Assembly: GCA_902633185.1 (NCBI GenBank)
Contig: CACPFN010000001.1
Span: forward strand, 1 to 64,000
Direction: 5' to 3'
Source of the DNA: an uncultured Pelagibacteraceae bacterium
Lineage (GTDB): Bacteria; Pseudomonadota; Alphaproteobacteria; Pelagibacterales; Pelagibacteraceae
Length of the DNA: 64,000 bases
Shown here: positions 44,841 to 54,712 of the stretch, piece by piece
Layout of the letters: each line of letters begins with the position of its first letter
How positions within the stretch are numbered: position 1 is the stretch's first letter
Made by a program: the position numbers and the translations under genes
Notes under the pieces: model-generated
Seen by the model: only the letters and a program-made list of their open reading frames with translations
Told to the model about the DNA's origin: nothing
Database searches by the model: none

Positions 44841-45998
44841 TTGAAAAAAATTATTTCAGAAAAAAATCCAGAATTAGTTACAAGAAAAGATAATAAAGCT
44901 CAATGGAATCTCCCAAATAAAAGGAGGTTGGGTTTTAGAAATTTGTATAAAATTAACAGATATGGAATATACCTTAGATCAGATTTTGTTCTAAAATTAA
45001 AAAAAAAAATTAATAAGAGAATTGGTAAATTATCTTCTGTAAAAAACCTAACTAAAAATAAAGCTTTTTGCTCTCTGATAGTTGGTAAAGATCAGGATAT
45101 TTTATTCGAGCAGTACGCAAAGGACTTTTCTACAAATCAGCCTCAAACAATTATGTCAATTACAAAAATGTTTATACATTTATTTGTGGGAGAGCTGATA
45201 GACAGAAAAGTAATTAACTTGAATAAGAAAATTTCATTTTACTTGCCAAAAATTGGCAGTGGTTATGCAAATGCAAAAGTAAAAGACGTTTTAGACATGA
45301 ACATTGTAAATCTATATAGCGAAGATTATACAAAAGCTTATTCGTCTTCATTTTTACATGAGCCTGTAGGAGGATGGAGACTGCCGATTAAAGGTAAAAA
45401 CTTTCAAAGCCAGGAACAATATTTAAATTCAATTAAATCTTTAAAAAGCAGAGATTTAAAAAATTATACCGATCTGGCGCATTATAAATCAGCTAATACC
45501 GATGTTATTGGACTAATTGTCGAAAAAGTAAGTAAAAAAAGTTTAAGACAATGGCTGTTGGAAACTGTTGAAGCGACAGGATTTGAAGAAGGATTGTATA
45601 TAGGCACAGATAGATTTGGAACACCGTGGATGTCTGGAGGTGGAAGTTTAATTACAAGAGATTTTTTAAGAATGGGTTTACTTTTTTCCAGGTTTGGAAA
45701 AGGTATAAATGGAAAAAATATTGGTTCTAAAACTTTTTTGAGTAAAACTATTAATAGTGAGGGACCCAAATACATTCAATTATCTAAGAACAAATTTGTC
45801 TGTTATGTAAATTCATTAATGAAATGTGGTAACTGGATTGGTCACTCTGGATATGGGGGCCAATTTTTAGGAATAAATTTGAAAACAAAAGTTGTTGCTG
45901 CGTTTTTTTCTGTCTTAGAAACTAAATCTGCAACAAATGAAAAATATAAAAAAGATATGGTAAATATGATAGACCAAATAATTAGTAAAGATTACTAA
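44841..45998 (+). CDS. Beta-lactamase-fold serine hydrolase (class C-like)
   Basis: A 385-residue protein starting at TTG. The SxxK nucleophile is in MSITKMFIHLFVG (Ser-Ile-Thr-Lys), a YKSAN tyrosine motif follows and HSGYGGQ takes the place of the KTG box. These are features of the penicillin-binding-protein-like esterases/amidases and 6-aminohexanoate-dimer-hydrolase type enzymes. There is no signal peptide, so it is likely cytoplasmic and not an antibiotic-resistance lactamase. It ends convergently one base from the next gene. The substrate is unknown; a small amide or ester is plausible. Confidence 0.82.
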   Translation: MKKIISEKNPELVTRKDNKAQWNLPNKRRLGFRNLYKINRYGIYLRSDFVLKLKKKINKRIGKLSSVKNLTKNKAFCSLIVGKDQDILFEQYAKDFSTNQPQTIMSITKMFIHLFVGELIDRKVINLNKKISFYLPKIGSGYANAKVKDVLDMNIVNLYSEDYTKAYSSSFLHEPVGGWRLPIKGKNFQSQEQYLNSIKSLKSRDLKNYTDLAHYKSANTDVIGLIVEKVSKKSLRQWLLETVEATGFEEGLYIGTDRFGTPWMSGGGSLITRDFLRMGLLFSRFGKGINGKNIGSKTFLSKTINSEGPKYIQLSKNKFVCYVNSLMKCGNWIGHSGYGGQFLGINLKTKVVAAFFSVLETKSATNEKYKKDMVNMIDQIISKDY

Positions 45999-45999
45999 A

Positions 46000-46983
46000 T
46001 TAAGAAAATTTAGTTATTAAGGATTTTAAATGTTTATCTGTGACGCCACAACAACCCCCAATAATTTTTACCTGATCGTCTATTAACTCAGAACACTTAT
46101 CAACAAATTCAATTTCATTTTCAGTTATTAATGCCTGCATAGTACTAGTGTCAAATTTATGAATCTCTGGATAGAACATAATTGGCCCATTCCAATTTGA
46201 TTTTAAAACTTTCATTCCCTCTTTTGTATCAACAAACCAACTATGCATTATGCCATAAACATCTCCACCTATAGATTTGAGTGAATTAATTATTTCAGCA
46301 AAATTTATAATTTTATCTTCAGGAAGGAATTTTGGCTCATCAGGATATTTTAAAGGGTCATATACAATAGATCTCTCTTTTTCAGCTCTAAAATTTCTAC
46401 CTACTACGGTTTCATCAAATTTGCTTATGCAGCAACTTAATCCAACCCAGACAGGTAAACCTGTTTCCAAAGCTGAATTAAGCAAAATTTTAGCGTGATC
46501 AATATCTAAAAGCATTTCAAGAATAAGCACTTCAACTCCCTCTTCTTTTAATACCTTCGCTTGTTCTTTATAATTTTTTTCTTCTTTTGCAAATGATGGT
46601 ACGAATTTAGTGTCAGGTCTAAATTCATTTTCAGCCAAAGCTAAATATGTTGACATGCTTCCAGCAATTTTAATTTTTTTTCCAGAATTTTTGACTGCTT
46701 GTCTTGCTAACTTAACTGTATCAATGTTAATTTTTATAGTCTGATCTCCTAAATTTGAAGGCTCAAGACAATGCCTTGCAGTTCCAAAAGTATTGGTTGT
46801 TATCATATCACATCCGGCGTTTATATGACTTTCGTGTACTTTGATTACTATTTCTGGTGAGAAAACATTTGCTAAGCCAGAAAATGCTGGTCCCATTTTT
46901 CCACCAAGTCTCTGAATTTCTGAACCTGTTCCACCATCTAAGAAAACTTTTTTTTTTGATTTCAATAATTCATTAATATTCAT
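46000..46983 (-). CDS. Homocysteine S-methyltransferase-family protein (paralogue 2)
   Basis: A 327-residue enzyme of the same family as 43445-44356: VFLDGGTGSEIQRLGGKMGP, NAGCDMITTNTFGTARH, GLSCCISK and the C-terminal zinc pair GGCCGVTD. Its length and FSPEIVIKVHESHINAG wording are closer to betaine-type homocysteine methyltransferases. It converges on the serine-hydrolase gene and begins within the stop of the DMT transporter (TAATG). Methyl donor not identifiable from the sequence. The presence of two paralogues 2 kb apart on opposite strands suggests different donors. Confidence 0.85.
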   Translation of the reverse strand: MNINELLKSKKKVFLDGGTGSEIQRLGGKMGPAFSGLANVFSPEIVIKVHESHINAGCDMITTNTFGTARHCLEPSNLGDQTIKINIDTVKLARQAVKNSGKKIKIAGSMSTYLALAENEFRPDTKFVPSFAKEEKNYKEQAKVLKEEGVEVLILEMLLDIDHAKILLNSALETGLPVWVGLSCCISKFDETVVGRNFRAEKERSIVYDPLKYPDEPKFLPEDKIINFAEIINSLKSIGGDVYGIMHSWFVDTKEGMKVLKSNWNGPIMFYPEIHKFDTSTMQALITENEIEFVDKCSELIDDQVKIIGGCCGVTDKHLKSLITKFS

Positions 46984-47885
46984 TACGCTAATTTCTTCTC
47001 TGATTTTGGAACATATACAACTTCAATTACACCACCAAGAATTATCAGAATACTTCCTAGGGTTTCTCTCCAACCAAAAGGTTCATTTGTTAAAATACTA
47101 GCACTAATAACACCAACAATTATTTCAGCTAGAAATAAAATAGATGATAAGCCGGCTCCTAATTTACTTGGAGCCCAAAAGATTATTATCCCTGTAGGAA
47201 TAAAATAAAATATCGAAATAAGTAATAAAAAAGTGGACATTGACATGATAACCTCCACTGATGGAACTGGTCCTAAATAATCTACTAAGAATAACCCAAT
47301 AGGTATACTGGCTAAACCTCCATAAAAAAAGAATGTGAATATAATTGGAAAGACGCCATCTGTTTTAATTATTTCCATTCTAATTAAACCAGCACCAAAT
47401 AGTGCACCTCCAGCAAGGGCTAACCAATCCCCTGCATTTTGAGGTAACGGAATTATATTCTCTTGACTGAATACAATCCATAAACCTCCTAGTGCTAAAC
47501 CTAATGTGATTACCCTCTTCCAACCAAATTTCTTTTTTAAAAATATAATTTCAAATATTGTTGTCCAAACAGGTATCATGTAAAACATGATTAATGCTTT
47601 AACTACATCAGTAAGAAGAAAGCTAAGAGCATAACAAACAAATCCACTTCCAACAAAAAAACCAGTGAGAGGAAATTCCAATCCAATAGACTTTCCTTTT
47701 ATAACTCTCCAAATTGCGACTGGTGATAATATTAATATTCCAACTGCCATTTGGGATATCGTTCCCCAGCCACCAGTCAAACCTCCATCTTCTAGTATTC
47801 TTTGAGGTAACCAATAAATTCCCCAAGAACCGGCGGCAATAGCCAATGCAAATGAAATTTTAAAATGATGGGGGTGTCTGGTCAT
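46983..47885 (-). CDS. DMT/EamA-superfamily transporter
   Basis: A 300-residue inner-membrane protein with about ten hydrophobic helices in two EamA repeats (ALAIAAGSWGIYWLPQRIL; ALFGAGLIRMEIIKTDG). It probably exports or imports a small organic metabolite; the direction is not given by the sequence. It is co-transcribed between the amidase and the homocysteine methyltransferase, with gaps of 2 bases and a 1-base overlap. Confidence 0.88.
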   Translation of the reverse strand: MTRHPHHFKISFALAIAAGSWGIYWLPQRILEDGGLTGGWGTISQMAVGILILSPVAIWRVIKGKSIGLEFPLTGFFVGSGFVCYALSFLLTDVVKALIMFYMIPVWTTIFEIIFLKKKFGWKRVITLGLALGGLWIVFSQENIIPLPQNAGDWLALAGGALFGAGLIRMEIIKTDGVFPIIFTFFFYGGLASIPIGLFLVDYLGPVPSVEVIMSMSTFLLLISIFYFIPTGIIIFWAPSKLGAGLSSILFLAEIIVGVISASILTNEPFGWRETLGSILIILGGVIEVVYVPKSEKKLA

Positions 47886-47887
47886 TA

Positions 47888-49300
47888 TTATTGCATTAAT
47901 TTTGGTTTAAATTTTGAAAAGTTAAAAATTTGTTCATAAGATTTGGCAAACTTAATTACTTTATTATCTTCTTTAACATTTGCTATAATCTGCATTCCCA
48001 TCGGTAGCCCTTTATTATTAAAACCTACTGGAATAGATATAGTTGGCAAACCAAGTAAACTTGATAATGTATAGACTTCCATATATCTATGATAAGTGTC
48101 AATTTTATTATTATTGATAAATTCAGGATTATTTAGGTTCTTTTCAAATGGAAATAATTGAGCCGAAGGTAATGCTAAAAAATCATAATGCTTAAATAGT
48201 TTTTGAATTTTATCCATAGATTTATTTCTTATTTCTATTGCTTTTAAAACATCGTTTGTTTCGATGCTTTTCCCTTTTTTATATTCCCAATATGCTTGGG
48301 AAGGTAATTCATTTAAATTTTTTAAATTATATAACAAGAAGTTTTCATATAATGTTTTGGCTCTTAATGTTGTCCAAGAATACCATAATTCTCCAGAGTT
48401 AATTTCAGTTTTTAAATTTTCAACATTTAAACTATTTGATTGTAATTTTTTTAAAATATTTTCACATAATTCTATAATTCCATCTTCATACTTATATTGT
48501 TCGTTTAGATCAATACACCATCCAATTTTTAAATCTGAAAGTTTTCTATTATTTATATCTTTAAGATCAAAAGATAATTTATCCTTTACATTCTTCCCTT
48601 TTATATAGTTAAATAAAAATTCCATGTCATTTGGAGTCCTAGCAAAACATCCAGTTGTAGATATTAAAGGAAAATCTTTTAAATTTTTAATTTCAAATCT
48701 ATCTTCTGCAATCGCACCAGGTGTTGGTCTTAATCCATAAATATTTGCATATGCTGCTGGGTTTCTACAAGATCCCATCATATCTGTGCCATCTGCAAAA
48801 GGAATTAAATTTGCCGCAACAGCTGCTGCTGCACCACCAGAAGACCCTCCTGCTGACTTACTATAATCATAAACATTGGAGGTGGCACCATAAACTCTGT
48901 TAGTAGTATGACAACCAACAGCAAATTCAGAGAGATTTGTTTTACCAATTAAAATTGTGTTATTTCTATAATTATCTACTAATAAAGAGTCCTGTTTTGG
49001 TATATTTTTTAATAACTCTTTATATCCATAGCATGTTACCTCGTTTTTAATATCAAATAATTCTTTAACAGCAATTGGAAGTCCATAAATATCATCTTTG
49101 TCATTATCACTATTAAAATTTTCATCTTTTAATTTTGCTTCTTCAGTTATTTTTGTTTCATCTATATGTGAAATAATAGCATTTAACTTTGGGTTGAATT
49201 TTTTTATTCTATCTAAATAGAAATTTACTACCTCTGCAATTTTAATTTCTCTATTTTTAATTTTTGAAATTATTTGATGAACAGAAAAATTCTCAAGCAC
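47888..49300 (-). CDS. Amidase-signature enzyme
   Basis: A 470-residue amidase-signature hydrolase. The Ser-cisSer-Lys triad region is visible: GLPIAVKELFDIKNEV (lysine), then SKSAGGSSGGAAAAVAANL with the serines, and ADGTDMMGSCRNPAAYANIYGLRPT. It hydrolyses a small carboxamide to ammonia and acid. It is not GatA, since gatB and gatC are absent and the C-terminus is short. It starts 10 bases after the iron alcohol dehydrogenase. The substrate is unknown; a released-ammonia role matches the nitrogen-scavenging content of the window. Confidence 0.9.
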   Translation of the reverse strand: MLENFSVHQIISKIKNREIKIAEVVNFYLDRIKKFNPKLNAIISHIDETKITEEAKLKDENFNSDNDKDDIYGLPIAVKELFDIKNEVTCYGYKELLKNIPKQDSLLVDNYRNNTILIGKTNLSEFAVGCHTTNRVYGATSNVYDYSKSAGGSSGGAAAAVAANLIPFADGTDMMGSCRNPAAYANIYGLRPTPGAIAEDRFEIKNLKDFPLISTTGCFARTPNDMEFLFNYIKGKNVKDKLSFDLKDINNRKLSDLKIGWCIDLNEQYKYEDGIIELCENILKKLQSNSLNVENLKTEINSGELWYSWTTLRAKTLYENFLLYNLKNLNELPSQAYWEYKKGKSIETNDVLKAIEIRNKSMDKIQKLFKHYDFLALPSAQLFPFEKNLNNPEFINNNKIDTYHRYMEVYTLSSLLGLPTISIPVGFNNKGLPMGMQIIANVKEDNKVIKFAKSYEQIFNFSKFKPKLMQ

Positions 49301-49310
49301 TTAATCAAAC

Positions 49311-50501
49311 CTATCTTGCTTGTCTAATACTCTCTAAAACTAAAGTCTTGACCTCATCTAATGATGCCTTTTTAGGATTTTGTCCATAAGCTTGGTCTAG
49401 CATTGATTTCTTTGCTATTCTATCTTTGCAATCTTCTGGTACTCCCAATTCGTTTAATCCTTTAGGGATTTGTAATCTATCTAGAATTATATTTAAGTTG
49501 TCTTGAAAACTTTCAATTGAATGGTTTTCAAATTGCATAGCCTCCGACATTCTTTTTACTTTTTCTTCTAATCCAGGCAAATTATATTTCATGACTGCGG
49601 GAAGTATAATTGCATTAGTCAATCCATGATGAGTATTATATTCAGCGCCAACCATATGTGAAATTGCATGAACTAAACCTAGACCTTTTAAGAAAGCTAT
49701 TCCACCCAAATAAGATCCAATAATCATTCCTCCTCTAGCTAAGAGATTATCAGGCTCCTCTACAGCTGCATAAAGTGATTTTGAAATTAAATTCAAACTT
49801 TCCAATGCAGAACCATCACAAAGTGGATGAAACATAGGAACACTATAACCTTCAATTGCATGTATCATTGCATCTATACCGGTCCAGGCAGTAAGATTTG
49901 CTGGTAATTTTAAAGTTAACTCTGGATCTACTAAAGCTAAACATGGTCGGGCATCTGGATGCCATAAACAAAACTTCATTCCTTTTTCAAGATGAGTGAC
50001 CATGGCAGTAACTTCTGTTTCAGCGCCAGTTCCTGCTGTAGTTGGAATAGTAATTATTTTTGGAAAAGGATTTTCCATAGTTAATTTTGGTGGCTCTTTT
50101 TCAAATTCAAAATCCCATAACGGTACACCGCTATCAACTGTAAGAGAAATTGCTTTTCCTCCATCCATTGCACTTCCGCCGCCTATTGCGATTATTGCAT
50201 CATGATTGCCTTCACGAAATTTTTTACATCCAGAATCTATTTCATCATCTCTAGGATTTGGCGATATATTTGAATAAATATCTGATTTGATTTTTGAATC
50301 ATTAAGTAAATTTTGTAAATCACTTATAAATGGTAAATTTACACTACCACTATCAGTAACGATTAATGCATTATTTATTTTAAAATTTTTGCAAAACTTT
50401 CCAATTTCTTTAAATCTTCCAGGCCCATAAGCTGTAAAAGTTGGGAATGTCCAATCCTGATTATTTAATAAAAATTCTTCATTAAGCTTAAAATTTTGCA
50501 T
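49311..50501 (-). CDS. Iron-containing alcohol dehydrogenase
   Basis: A 396-residue group III alcohol dehydrogenase. The NAD-binding region is AIIAIGGGSAMDGGKAISL, followed by TIPTTAGTGAETEVTAMVTH. The metal site includes GIDAMIHAIEGYSV, GLVHAISHMVGAEYNTHHGLTNAIILP with the histidine ligands. The substrate may be an alcohol, an aldehyde or a methanol-like compound. It leads the four-gene minus operon (ADH, amidase, DMT, homocysteine methyltransferase). Confidence 0.92.
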   Translation of the reverse strand: MQNFKLNEEFLLNNQDWTFPTFTAYGPGRFKEIGKFCKNFKINNALIVTDSGSVNLPFISDLQNLLNDSKIKSDIYSNISPNPRDDEIDSGCKKFREGNHDAIIAIGGGSAMDGGKAISLTVDSGVPLWDFEFEKEPPKLTMENPFPKIITIPTTAGTGAETEVTAMVTHLEKGMKFCLWHPDARPCLALVDPELTLKLPANLTAWTGIDAMIHAIEGYSVPMFHPLCDGSALESLNLISKSLYAAVEEPDNLLARGGMIIGSYLGGIAFLKGLGLVHAISHMVGAEYNTHHGLTNAIILPAVMKYNLPGLEEKVKRMSEAMQFENHSIESFQDNLNIILDRLQIPKGLNELGVPEDCKDRIAKKSMLDQAYGQNPKKASLDEVKTLVLESIRQAR

Positions 50502-50539
50502 AATATTTTAAAAACTTATACTAATTTCAATATTATTAA

Positions 50540-51472
50540 ATGAAAATTTCATCTGAAAAAACAGATCTAAAAAAAACATATTTAGCAATTGCTACAATGC
50601 TATTAGCAATTTTGTGTATAGATCTTTACATGGTTATTATTAAATTTTTAGGTAATGAATACTCAATAATTCAATTAACTTTATTTAGAAATGTAGCAGC
50701 AATTATACCTTTGCTATTATTAATCTTATTCACAAATGAATTTTCAACAATATTTAAAAACATAGGAAATAAGTTTTTGATATTGAGCTGTTTGAGAGGA
50801 ATATGTTTTCTTTCTATGAATGTATTCATTTTCATCTCAGTAGTAAATCTGGAATTTGCAACAGCAATGACGTTAACCTTCTCGTCACCCTTCTTTATAG
50901 TTATACTATCAATAATTTTATTGAGTGAAAAAATTGGTATTTATAGATGGTCAGCAGTTATAATTGGTTTTGTTGGTGTAGTAATGATAATGAAACCAAC
51001 CAGTGAAATTTTTAGTTTGTACTCAATATTTCCAATTCTAACAGCTATAGCATGGGCTTTCACTGTGATAATTTTAAAATTCATTCAAGGCAATCATTCA
51101 ACTGCAAAAATTCAGTTATACACATTAATTTTTAATGTCATTGGTGGTTTACTTTTATTTTTTGTAACTACAGGACATGTTGAAATTAAAAATTTTAAAG
51201 ATTTTATTTTGATGACAATGACTGGAGTTTTGGGTGGTACAGCAGCAATATTATTTATTTATTCTTATCGTTTAATTTCAGCAAGTAAAATTGCTTCATT
51301 TGAGTATCTTGGTATACCTTCATCTTTTATTCTTGGTTGGATTTTCTTTAATGAAGCTCCATGGAGCCAACTATTTCCTGGAGTAATAGTAATTATTTTT
51401 GCTGGTATGATTATTATATGGAGAGATAATATTAAAAAGAAATCAATAGAAGGTAATAAGCAAATTTATTGA
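50540..51472 (+). CDS. DMT/EamA-superfamily transporter
   Basis: A 310-residue membrane protein with about ten helices and two EamA repeats (for example, YLAIATMLLAILCIDLYMVI; IIGFVGVVMIMKPTSE). The N-terminal repeat ends in a LSEKIGIYRWSAVIIG segment typical of S-adenosylmethionine/permease-type DMT proteins. It starts 38 bases from the divergent alcohol dehydrogenase and overlaps proV by seven bases at its convergent end. Similar wording (IGIYRWSA vs IGIRRWSA) is seen in the partial gene at the window end. Confidence 0.88.
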   Translation: MKISSEKTDLKKTYLAIATMLLAILCIDLYMVIIKFLGNEYSIIQLTLFRNVAAIIPLLLLILFTNEFSTIFKNIGNKFLILSCLRGICFLSMNVFIFISVVNLEFATAMTLTFSSPFFIVILSIILLSEKIGIYRWSAVIIGFVGVVMIMKPTSEIFSLYSIFPILTAIAWAFTVIILKFIQGNHSTAKIQLYTLIFNVIGGLLLFFVTTGHVEIKNFKDFILMTMTGVLGGTAAILFIYSYRLISASKIASFEYLGIPSSFILGWIFFNEAPWSQLFPGVIVIIFAGMIIIWRDNIKKKSIEGNKQIY

Positions 51473-52512
51473 TTTGATCTCATAGATTTCATGACTATTA
51501 CTCTGTCTATTTCACCTAATAGCTTTCCACTTTCATTACAAACTACAGGATAAGTTTTATCATTATCAATTAGCCTATCTATTAAATTTTCAATTTTAGA
51601 ATTATCTAAAATATTATCTTTTCCATTCTCAAATAAATTTTTTGTTTCATTGCAGCATTCTGTTCTCATGACTTTGCCTGCACTTAATACTTTATATTTA
51701 GGAACATCTTCGCAAAAATCTTTAACATATTGATCTTTTGGATTAGATACAATTTCTTCTGGTGTACCAACTTGAGAAACTTCTCCATCTTTCATAATTG
51801 CAATGTGATCACCCATTTTAATTGCCTCTAAAAAGTCGTGAGTTATAAATACCATAGTTTTTTGAAGCTTTTCTTGGATCTTTAAAAGCTCATCTTGCAT
51901 TTCTCTTCTTATCAAAGGATCCAAAGCCGAAAATGGTTCATCGAAAATTAATATTTCAGGATCCACAGCTAATGCTCTTGCAAGTCCTACTCTTTGCTGC
52001 ATACCTCCAGATAATTCTCTTGGATAATTATTATGCCAACCATCTAAGCCAACCATTTTTAAAACTTCCATTGACTTTTCTGTTCTTATATCTTTTTTTG
52101 TTCCCCTTACTTCTAATCCATAACCGATATTTTCTAGGACTGTTCTATGAGGAAATAAACCAAAATGTTGGAAAACCATACTCATTTTATTTCTTCTTAA
52201 TTCCAATAATTCACTTGCACTCATTTTTGTAACTTCAACATCATCCATTTTCACCATGCCAGCTGTTGGTTCAATCAATCTCGAAATGCATCTCACTAGT
52301 GTTGATTTTCCACTACCAGATAATCCCATTACTACAAATGTTTCTCCTTTTTGAATTGAAAAACTGACATCTTTTACAGCAACAACATGTCCTGTCTTTT
52401 CTTGAACTTCCTTAATAGTTAAATTTTTATCAAGGTTTTTAATAATTCTCTTTTCGTCTGGTCCAAATAACTTCCATATATTTGTACAAGTGATTTTTTG
52501 TTCTACAGCCAT
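51466..52512 (-). CDS. proV: Glycine betaine/proline-type ABC transporter ATPase (ProV/OpuAA)
   Basis: A 348-residue ATPase with Walker A GLSGSGKSTLVRCI, signature ELSGGMQQRVGLARALA, Walker B EILIFDEPFSALD and H-loop MVFITHDFLEAIKMGD. An N-terminal extension (KITCTNIWKLFGPDEKRIIKNL) is typical of ProV, and a shortened C-terminal CBS-like end (NDKTYPVVCNESGKLLGEIDR) may be the remnant of its osmosensing module. It is transcribed away from the proW-proX pair, so the three components are split across a 77-base divergent promoter region. Confidence 0.94.
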   Translation of the reverse strand: MAVEQKITCTNIWKLFGPDEKRIIKNLDKNLTIKEVQEKTGHVVAVKDVSFSIQKGETFVVMGLSGSGKSTLVRCISRLIEPTAGMVKMDDVEVTKMSASELLELRRNKMSMVFQHFGLFPHRTVLENIGYGLEVRGTKKDIRTEKSMEVLKMVGLDGWHNNYPRELSGGMQQRVGLARALAVDPEILIFDEPFSALDPLIRREMQDELLKIQEKLQKTMVFITHDFLEAIKMGDHIAIMKDGEVSQVGTPEEIVSNPKDQYVKDFCEDVPKYKVLSAGKVMRTECCNETKNLFENGKDNILDNSKIENLIDRLIDNDKTYPVVCNESGKLLGEIDRVIVMKSMRSNQ

Positions 52513-52589
52513 TTTTAATAAATAATATTACTTCAAAAATAGACAATATTTTACTTTAAATGTAAAATTATTTATTTTAACTTGCTAAC

Positions 52590-54710
52590 ATGGCTACTAG
52601 AACTGATTTAATAGATAAATCAAATCAATCAAAAAACATAATAACTTATGTAATTATTGGAGTTGTTTTTTTAGTAGCACTCTGGCTATCTACTCAAAGT
52701 GAAGGGCCGTCAAAGTTTCCTAAAGAAGTCACTGATAAATTTACATTTACAGCTTGGGTGAACGACGGAGAAGATTATTTAAAAAAAAATTACAGATGGG
52801 TTACTAAAATTATTGCAAGCTATATAAAAGAAACTTATTATTTTTTAGAAGACTTTTTACTTGAATCTCCTTGGATTTTAATAGCAACAATAATTGTAAT
52901 ACCCTGCATAATTGCAGGTGGTTTGCGATTGGGAATTTACTCTTCTTTTGTAGTTTATTTTTGGGGAGCAACGGGAATGTGGGAACCATCCTTGCAAACA
53001 GTGGCATTGATGGGTTTGTCAGTTTTATTATGTGTATTTTTTGGATTTATACTGGGTGTGTTGTGTTCACAAAGTAATAGATTTGAAAATTTCATGAAGC
53101 CAGTATTAGATACTATGCAAGTAATGCCAGCATTTGTGTATTTGTTCCCAGCATTATTTTTTTTTGGGATAGGAGGTGCGCCAGCAATATTGGCTACAAT
53201 GATATATGCAATGCCTCCAATAATAAGATTGACAAACACTGGTATAAGACAAGTGCCAGCTCAAACAATTGAGTCAGCGACTTCCTTTGGTTCAAGTAAA
53301 CTTCAATTGTTATTTAAAATTAAAATTCCATTATCTTTACCAAGTATAATGATGGGTATTAACCAAGTAATAATGATGGCATTGGCATTAGTGGTTCTTG
53401 CATGTTTTATAGGTGCCGAGGGTATTGGTGGACAAGTTTGGCAAGCAATAAGAAGATTGGATGTTGGTTGGGCAATGGAAGGTGGGCTATGTATTTTATT
53501 TATGGCGATAATGTTTGATAGATTTAGTTTAGCGTTTAGCAAAGATAAAGATAGACTTCCTTCAGATGTTCAAAGATTTTATTTACTTCCTCAAAGTTGG
53601 GAAAAATATCAAATCGCAAAAATTTTAGAAATGCCATTAAGTTTTGGAAATAAAATTTTAAAAATCATATGTCAAACAGTTACATCTGCTATAGCAACAG
53701 TATTTAGAGTCTTAGTTTCAATTTTTAATAAATCTACAGCAGAAAACATCGGTGAATTTATTAGCAAAAGATATTATGTTATTCCTTATTTTTTAGTTTT
53801 ATTTCTAATTGCATTTATAGATCATTACTTTTTAGAAATAGGAACATTTCCAAAAGAATGGAAATTATCAATAAGACAACCAATTACTAATGCAGTAGAA
53901 AGCTTGACTGTAAATCCAGGATTTATTTCTTTTGCAAAAGGTTTAAGAGCTTTTGTTTATTTAAATTTGTTAAGACCTTTAGATGTTTTTCTAACTCAAA
54001 TACCTTGGTGGTATACATTAGCAGTATTTTCGGCTTTAGGTTACGTAACTGTTGGAATAAGATTTGCAATAATTACAGCAGTCCTTCTTCTATTTATTGG
54101 TGCATGTGGAATATGGACACAATCAATGATAACTTTATCTTCAGTACTTGTATCAGTAGTGCTGTGTTTTGTTATAGGAGTTCCTCTTGGAATAATTGCA
54201 TCTTACAATGAAAGATTTAGAAATATTCAAAACGTTGTGTTGGATGCAATGCAAACACTTCCTTATTTCTGTTATTTAATTCCTGTTCTAATGTTTTTTG
54301 GTGGTGGAACAGTGTCAGCTGTTCTTGCAACTGTAATATATTCAATTCCACCAATAATTCGATTAACTTCGCTAGGTTTAACACAAGTTTCTGGCACTTA
54401 CTCTGAAGTATCGAGATCATTTGGTGGAACACTTATTCAAACATTAAATAAAGTTAAGTTCCCATTAGCTATTCCAAGTTTAGTTATTGGATTTAATCAG
54501 ACTGTAATTATGGCTTTTGCTATGCAAATTGTTACACCACTTATTGGTGGTAAGGGTTTAGGTTTAGAAGTATTTAATGGTCTTGCGAGATCAGATACTG
54601 GAAGAGGATTGGCAGCTGGAATTGGAATCGTATTACTAGCTATTATTATTGATAGAATTACACTTGCGTGGACAAAGAAACAAAGAGAAGCTTTAGGCTT
54701 AATAAGCTAA
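52590..54710 (+). CDS. proW: Double-length glycine betaine-type ABC permease (two ProW domains fused)
   Basis: A 706-residue protein containing two ProW-type permease halves. Each has its own coupling segment: VPAQTIESATSFGSSKLQLLFKIKIPLSLPS near residue 210-240 and VSGTYSEVSRSFGGTLIQTLNKVKFPLAIPS near 600-630 (shown in parts). Other paired motifs are PVLDTMQVMPAFVYL and VVLDAMQTLPYFCYL. Normal ProW is a single half that works as a homodimer; here one chain provides both halves, which are no longer identical. It imports a quaternary-amine osmolyte with ProV and ProX. Confidence 0.92.
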   Translation: MATRTDLIDKSNQSKNIITYVIIGVVFLVALWLSTQSEGPSKFPKEVTDKFTFTAWVNDGEDYLKKNYRWVTKIIASYIKETYYFLEDFLLESPWILIATIIVIPCIIAGGLRLGIYSSFVVYFWGATGMWEPSLQTVALMGLSVLLCVFFGFILGVLCSQSNRFENFMKPVLDTMQVMPAFVYLFPALFFFGIGGAPAILATMIYAMPPIIRLTNTGIRQVPAQTIESATSFGSSKLQLLFKIKIPLSLPSIMMGINQVIMMALALVVLACFIGAEGIGGQVWQAIRRLDVGWAMEGGLCILFMAIMFDRFSLAFSKDKDRLPSDVQRFYLLPQSWEKYQIAKILEMPLSFGNKILKIICQTVTSAIATVFRVLVSIFNKSTAENIGEFISKRYYVIPYFLVLFLIAFIDHYFLEIGTFPKEWKLSIRQPITNAVESLTVNPGFISFAKGLRAFVYLNLLRPLDVFLTQIPWWYTLAVFSALGYVTVGIRFAIITAVLLLFIGACGIWTQSMITLSSVLVSVVLCFVIGVPLGIIASYNERFRNIQNVVLDAMQTLPYFCYLIPVLMFFGGGTVSAVLATVIYSIPPIIRLTSLGLTQVSGTYSEVSRSFGGTLIQTLNKVKFPLAIPSLVIGFNQTVIMAFAMQIVTPLIGGKGLGLEVFNGLARSDTGRGLAAGIGIVLLAIIIDRITLAWTKKQREALGLIS

Positions 54711-54712
54711 GA

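Noticed and set aside
44841-45998. Antibiotic-resistance beta-lactamase
   Set aside because: The fold matches but there is no signal peptide and the third motif is HSG, more like esterase/amidase relatives.
48264-48608. 114-aa plus ORF opposite the amidase
   Set aside because: Shadow ORF; phenylalanine/serine-rich complement-type composition.
52871-54432. Several small ORFs inside and opposite proW
   Set aside because: All overlap the continuous 706-aa permease frame, whose two halves carry family motifs.
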